Assembly (NCBI RefSeq): GCF_019431045.1
Contig: NZ_JAHXPT010000001.1
Coordinates: 310,001 to 374,000, forward strand
DNA: 64,000 bases
Direction of reading: 5' to 3'
Source of the DNA: Clostridium weizhouense
GTDB lineage: Bacteria > Bacillota > Clostridia > Clostridiales > Clostridiaceae
The notes under the pieces: generated by a model
What the model was told of the DNA's origin: nothing
Seen by the model: the letters and a program-made list of their open reading frames with translations, nothing else
The model's database searches: none
Shown here: positions 60,838-64,000 of the stretch, in pieces
Position numbering within the stretch: the stretch's first letter is position 1
Layout: each line of letters begins with the position of its first letter
Translations under genes and position numbers: made by a program

Positions 60838-62668
60838 AACATTCTCCTTCTTTAAAATTCACATTAACTCCACATCCTGTACATCCTTTTCTACAGTTTT
60901 GAGTTAATTCTCCTCTTTTAGCTTTTTCATTTTCATTCTCTAGGTATTTTCTATTAACACCTATATTAATGAAATCCCAAGGTAATATTTCAGAATAGTC
61001 TCTTTCTCTATAAACATAGAAATCACCATCTATATTACATTCTTCTAATGCTTCCATCCATGCATTATAGTTAAAATATTCTGACCATCCATCAAATTTT
61101 GCACCTTTTTCAAAAGCTTTTAATAAAACATCACATAGTTTTCTATCGCCTCTTGCAAATAGAGCTTCCATAAATGATGTTTTTTGAGCATGATAATTAT
61201 AATTTATTGCTCTAGATTTTAGTGAACCTTTAACAGCTTGAATCTTATCTCTTACAATCTCCATTCTTTCCATAGGAGCCCATTGGAATGGTGTAAATGG
61301 TTTTGGAACAAGAATTGAAGTACTTACTGTAACTCTTAAACCTTTATTTCTAACACCCTTAGGTACTTCATAATATTTAGCAACTATCTTTTCAGCTAAT
61401 TCACCAATAGCTATACAATCTTCTATATTTTCATATGGTAAACCAAGTATAAAGTAAAGTTTTATTGAACTCCAACCTGATTCAAATGCACTTTTAGCTG
61501 CTTCTAATATTCTTTCTTCTGTTAATCCCTTATTAATTATGTCTCTCATTCTTTGAGAACCTGCTTCTGGAGCAAAAGTTAATCCTGTTTTCTTAACCTT
61601 TTGAATTTCTTTAATTAAGTCCACTGAGAATGCATCAACTCTTATTGATGGAAGAGCTATCGCAACCTTATTTTTCTCATGTTCATTCATTAAATCCTTA
61701 ATTAAATATTCAATTTCAGAATAATCACAAGTACTTAATGATGCTAAAGAAATTTCTTGATATCCTGTATTATTAACTAATTCTCTAGCTTGTTTTACTA
61801 AGTCTTCTCTCTTCTTTTCTCTAACAGGTCTATAAATCATTCCTGCTTGACAGAATCTACATCCATTAGTACATCCTCTAAAAGTTTCTAATACTACCCT
61901 ATCATGTACTATTTCTGAATAAGGTACTATAAACTTATCTGGGAAATCTACCTTAGTATAATTATTGATAATTCTCTTAGTAATAACCTTTGGTACATCA
62001 TCATACTTTGGAGTAAATTCTTTTATTGTACCGTCTTCATTATAAGTAACATCATATAAAGATGGCACATATATCCCTTGAATCTTTGATAGTTCTCTTA
62101 AAAATTCTTTCTTTTTCCCCTTACCTTTATACTTTTTATAAAGTTCTAAGGCATCATTCATCATTTCTTCGCCTTCACCAATTTCAAAGAAATCTACTAT
62201 ATCATATAAAGGCTCTGGATTATATGCACAAGGTCCCCCTGCCATAATTATAGGTTCATCTTCTCCTCTTTCAGAAGCTCTAAGTGTTATACCTGACATA
62301 TCAAGCATATTTAATATATTTGTATAACTCATTTCATATTGTAAAGTGAACCCTAATATATCAAACTTATCTAAAGAATCTTTTGTTTCTAAAGTAAATA
62401 ATGGTATATTATTTTTTCTCATTTGTTCTTCCATATCTGGCCATGGTGCAAATGCTCTTTCACAATATGTATCTTTTCTTTGATTTATAGTATGATACAA
62501 TATTCTACTTCCTAAATGTGACATCCCTACTTCATAAACATCAGGGAAACAAAATGCAAATCTTATATCAACTTCTTTTGGATCTTTAATAATCTCATTT
62601 AATTCTCCACCAGTATATCTACTTGGCTTTTCTACTTTAAATAAAATATCATCTGAAACTTTATTCAT
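60815..62668 (-). CDS. Radical SAM protein (TIGR03960-type, B12-like N-terminus)
   Basis: A 617-residue enzyme. The N-terminal ~200 residues form a B12-binding-like fold (FCFPDVYEVGMSHLGSRILY). The radical SAM core has the 4Fe-4S motif in FRGCTNGCRFCQAG near residue 264, and KLYFILGLPYENIEDC. The C-terminus has extra cysteines (NCRKGCTGCGVN and GECFEG). AAGGAGGAAATTTTTA precedes the ATG. Substrate unknown; the pairing with DUF2344 and closeness to rng, rplU and rpmA suggest RNA- or ribosome-related modification, as an inference. Confidence 0.92.
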   Translation of the reverse strand: MNKVSDDILFKVEKPSRYTGGELNEIIKDPKEVDIRFAFCFPDVYEVGMSHLGSRILYHTINQRKDTYCERAFAPWPDMEEQMRKNNIPLFTLETKDSLDKFDILGFTLQYEMSYTNILNMLDMSGITLRASERGEDEPIIMAGGPCAYNPEPLYDIVDFFEIGEGEEMMNDALELYKKYKGKGKKKEFLRELSKIQGIYVPSLYDVTYNEDGTIKEFTPKYDDVPKVITKRIINNYTKVDFPDKFIVPYSEIVHDRVVLETFRGCTNGCRFCQAGMIYRPVREKKREDLVKQARELVNNTGYQEISLASLSTCDYSEIEYLIKDLMNEHEKNKVAIALPSIRVDAFSVDLIKEIQKVKKTGLTFAPEAGSQRMRDIINKGLTEERILEAAKSAFESGWSSIKLYFILGLPYENIEDCIAIGELAEKIVAKYYEVPKGVRNKGLRVTVSTSILVPKPFTPFQWAPMERMEIVRDKIQAVKGSLKSRAINYNYHAQKTSFMEALFARGDRKLCDVLLKAFEKGAKFDGWSEYFNYNAWMEALEECNIDGDFYVYRERDYSEILPWDFINIGVNRKYLENENEKAKRGELTQNCRKGCTGCGVNVNFKEGECFEGAILN

Positions 62669-62754
62669 TAAAAATTTCCTCCTTGAAACACTCTAATATG
62701 TGCTTATATTTATCTAACTGTATATTCTAAATTTTGGTCAATTTTAAATAAAAT

Positions 62755-62786
62755 AAAAGAAGTATGCTAAGCGTATACTTCTTATT
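62755..62786 (-). terminator. Terminator of the HAD phosphatase gene
   Basis: Stem AAGAAGTAT/ATACTTCTT flanked on the minus strand by TTTATTTT. It is the main feature of the 346-base gap 62669-63014; an AGGCATA/TATGCCT pair (62971-63007) is also visible there, but no gene. Confidence 0.65.
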
Positions 62787-63014
62787 TAATATCCCTATTC
62801 TAACACAATTACCTTGTATTTAAAACAATCTTATTCATCCCAATAATAACCATAATTATAAAATGGTTTCTTTTATTTAAATCTATATATACAAAAAAGC
62901 ATAAAAAATAATCGATCAATATACTTAAACTATTATTTTCTTTTATATACTTAATCAATCTGATATTAATATAAGGCATAATCAGAAAACAATAAATTCA
63001 TATGCCTAATCTGT

Positions 63015-63869
63015 CTATAAAATTTTATATATAGCTTTAGCAACACCGTCATTTATATTAGTATCAGTTATGTATTTAGCTATTTCTTTTACTTCAGGTA
63101 TAGCATTCCCCATAGCTACAGATTCTGTAAATTCCATAAACATAGAATAATCATTAAAACTGTCCCCAAGTACTAAAACCTCATCTCTATTTATCCCCAT
63201 ATTATCTACTACTTTTGCTAACATAATTCCCTTTTGTGCCTTTTCATCAGTAATCTCTATATTATCTTCAAAAGATGATGAAATAGCTAATCCATTTATA
63301 GATTCTAATCTTTCCCTAGCTTCTTTAAGAATAGATAAATCACTATTAAAGGCAACAAATTTTCTAAATTCTATATCACTATTAAAGAATTCCTCTATAT
63401 TAGAAATATATTTAAGTTCTAAGAAAAACGGATTAATTTCTGCTAATCTTAATGCCTCTTCAAAACTAGTACCTGGTTCAAATGATTGAATTCTGTACGC
63501 AATTTCTTCTAAAGCCTTTTCTCTTGTATCAGTAGTGTATACCCCTTTATTGGTCATAATTCTAAATGATATATTTATATTTTTTAATATTTCTATTATT
63601 TTGATAGCTTTGTTTTTATCTATGTTTATGCATTCTAATATATTTCCATCTTCATCTCTATATTCAGCACCATTCATAAGAATACATTGACATCTTATTT
63701 TACTTTCTTCAAGAAGTGGTTTAACACTATCATATTCTCTTCCTGTTGAAATAGTAAATATAATACCAGCTTGTTCTGCTTTATTTATAGCCTTTATATT
63801 TTCTTTACTTATAATATGTTTTTCATTAAGTAATGTTCCATCCATATCTGATGCGATAATTTTTATCAT
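63015..63869 (-). CDS. Cof-type HAD phosphatase
   Basis: A 284-residue haloacid dehalogenase-family hydrolase with a C2 cap. Motif I is SDMDGTLLNE at residue 7, motif II ISTGREYDS near 40, motif III Lys in the KAQKG segment and motif IV LVLGDSFNDYSMF near 232. These enzymes dephosphorylate sugar phosphates, nucleotides or pyridoxal phosphate; specificity cannot be inferred. AGGAGGGG precedes the ATG. Monocistronic. Confidence 0.93.
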   Translation of the reverse strand: MIKIIASDMDGTLLNEKHIISKENIKAINKAEQAGIIFTISTGREYDSVKPLLEESKIRCQCILMNGAEYRDEDGNILECINIDKNKAIKIIEILKNINISFRIMTNKGVYTTDTREKALEEIAYRIQSFEPGTSFEEALRLAEINPFFLELKYISNIEEFFNSDIEFRKFVAFNSDLSILKEARERLESINGLAISSSFEDNIEITDEKAQKGIMLAKVVDNMGINRDEVLVLGDSFNDYSMFMEFTESVAMGNAIPEVKEIAKYITDTNINDGVAKAIYKIL

Positions 63870-63889
63870 TAGAACCCCTCCTCTTATTT

Positions 63890-63957
63890 AGGCACATTCA
63901 AAAAATAATAGACCGGTATACTCACCTCTTTAGTCTATTATTTTATTTCATATGCAT
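63890..63957. repeat. Dispersed repeat family 3, short copy
   Basis: AGGCACATTC, then the stem AAAATAATAGAC/GTCTATTATTTT and an ATATGC end. It resembles the copy at 57076-57206 with a shorter centre. It lies just upstream of the HAD phosphatase gene. Confidence 0.5.
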
Positions 63958-64000
63958 TATCATAACCGTATATCATTTAATTCTATCATAAAAAAACTAA

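Overview
The window is very AT-rich, with short intergenic regions, strong AGGAGG-type ribosome binding sites and gene content typical of Clostridium sensu stricto: the rplU-prp-rpmA and obgE-yhbY-nadD-yqeK clusters, an rng gene beside a radical SAM/DUF2344 pair, and DUF1659/DUF2922/YvrJ small proteins. I cannot name the species. Almost all chromosomal genes are on the minus strand.

Left chromosomal part (1-19.4 kb). A purine/ureide catabolism module (ygeY, ygeW, truncated arcC) and an NCS2 xanthine/urate-type permease flank a sigma-54 enhancer-binding regulator. Both transcription units have a textbook -24/-12 promoter, and repeated TTATCA-N3-TGATAA palindromes lie upstream of each, so the regulator and its regulon can be read from the DNA. 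Next come a secreted GH18 chitinase with an unusual acidic tail, a BceRSAB-like peptide-sensing/export module, a TraX-family protein, a 59-residue orphan protein, a chemoreceptor and a secreted ricin-type lectin.

Central part (19.45-45.57 kb) is an integrated island. A tyrosine integrase points at the 3' end of rlmD. A displaced copy of the rlmD 3' end, sharing the 10-bp core TGAGGGGTAT, sits 26.1 kb away beside the lectin gene, so both attachment sites are visible. The island carries a cell-wall amidase divergent from an atypical sigma factor, a complete type I restriction-modification operon with a DUF5677-like gene inside it, many small membrane or orphan proteins, an AP2-domain protein, a flavoprotein, a cytidine deaminase, and a phage-like control/replication block (DnaD, DnaC, excisionase-like, three Xre regulators, integrase). 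No conjugation, capsid or terminase genes are seen, so it looks like a satellite, mobilizable or decayed phage-type island.

The most striking part of the island is its non-coding DNA. Two related ~525-nt structured RNA candidates (31.7-32.3 kb on minus; 36.2-36.7 kb on plus) share a conserved 3' domain and a G-rich 5' end. The 5' domain of the first is duplicated at 31.2-31.5 kb. A third, ~590-nt, heavily base-paired segment follows the second. They resemble in size and setting the ornate large RNAs of phages and plasmids (ROOL/GOLLD-like), but I cannot assign a family from sequence alone.

Right chromosomal part (45.5-64 kb) is housekeeping: rlmD, a lipoprotein, a ComEA-like protein, a D,D-carboxypeptidase, a pseudouridine synthase, an LCP ligase, yqeK, nadD, yhbY, obgE, rpmA-prp-rplU with an L21 leader, rng, a radical SAM pair and a Cof-type phosphatase. 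Three families of dispersed palindromic, MITE-like repeats are scattered through the chromosomal parts on both sides of the island.
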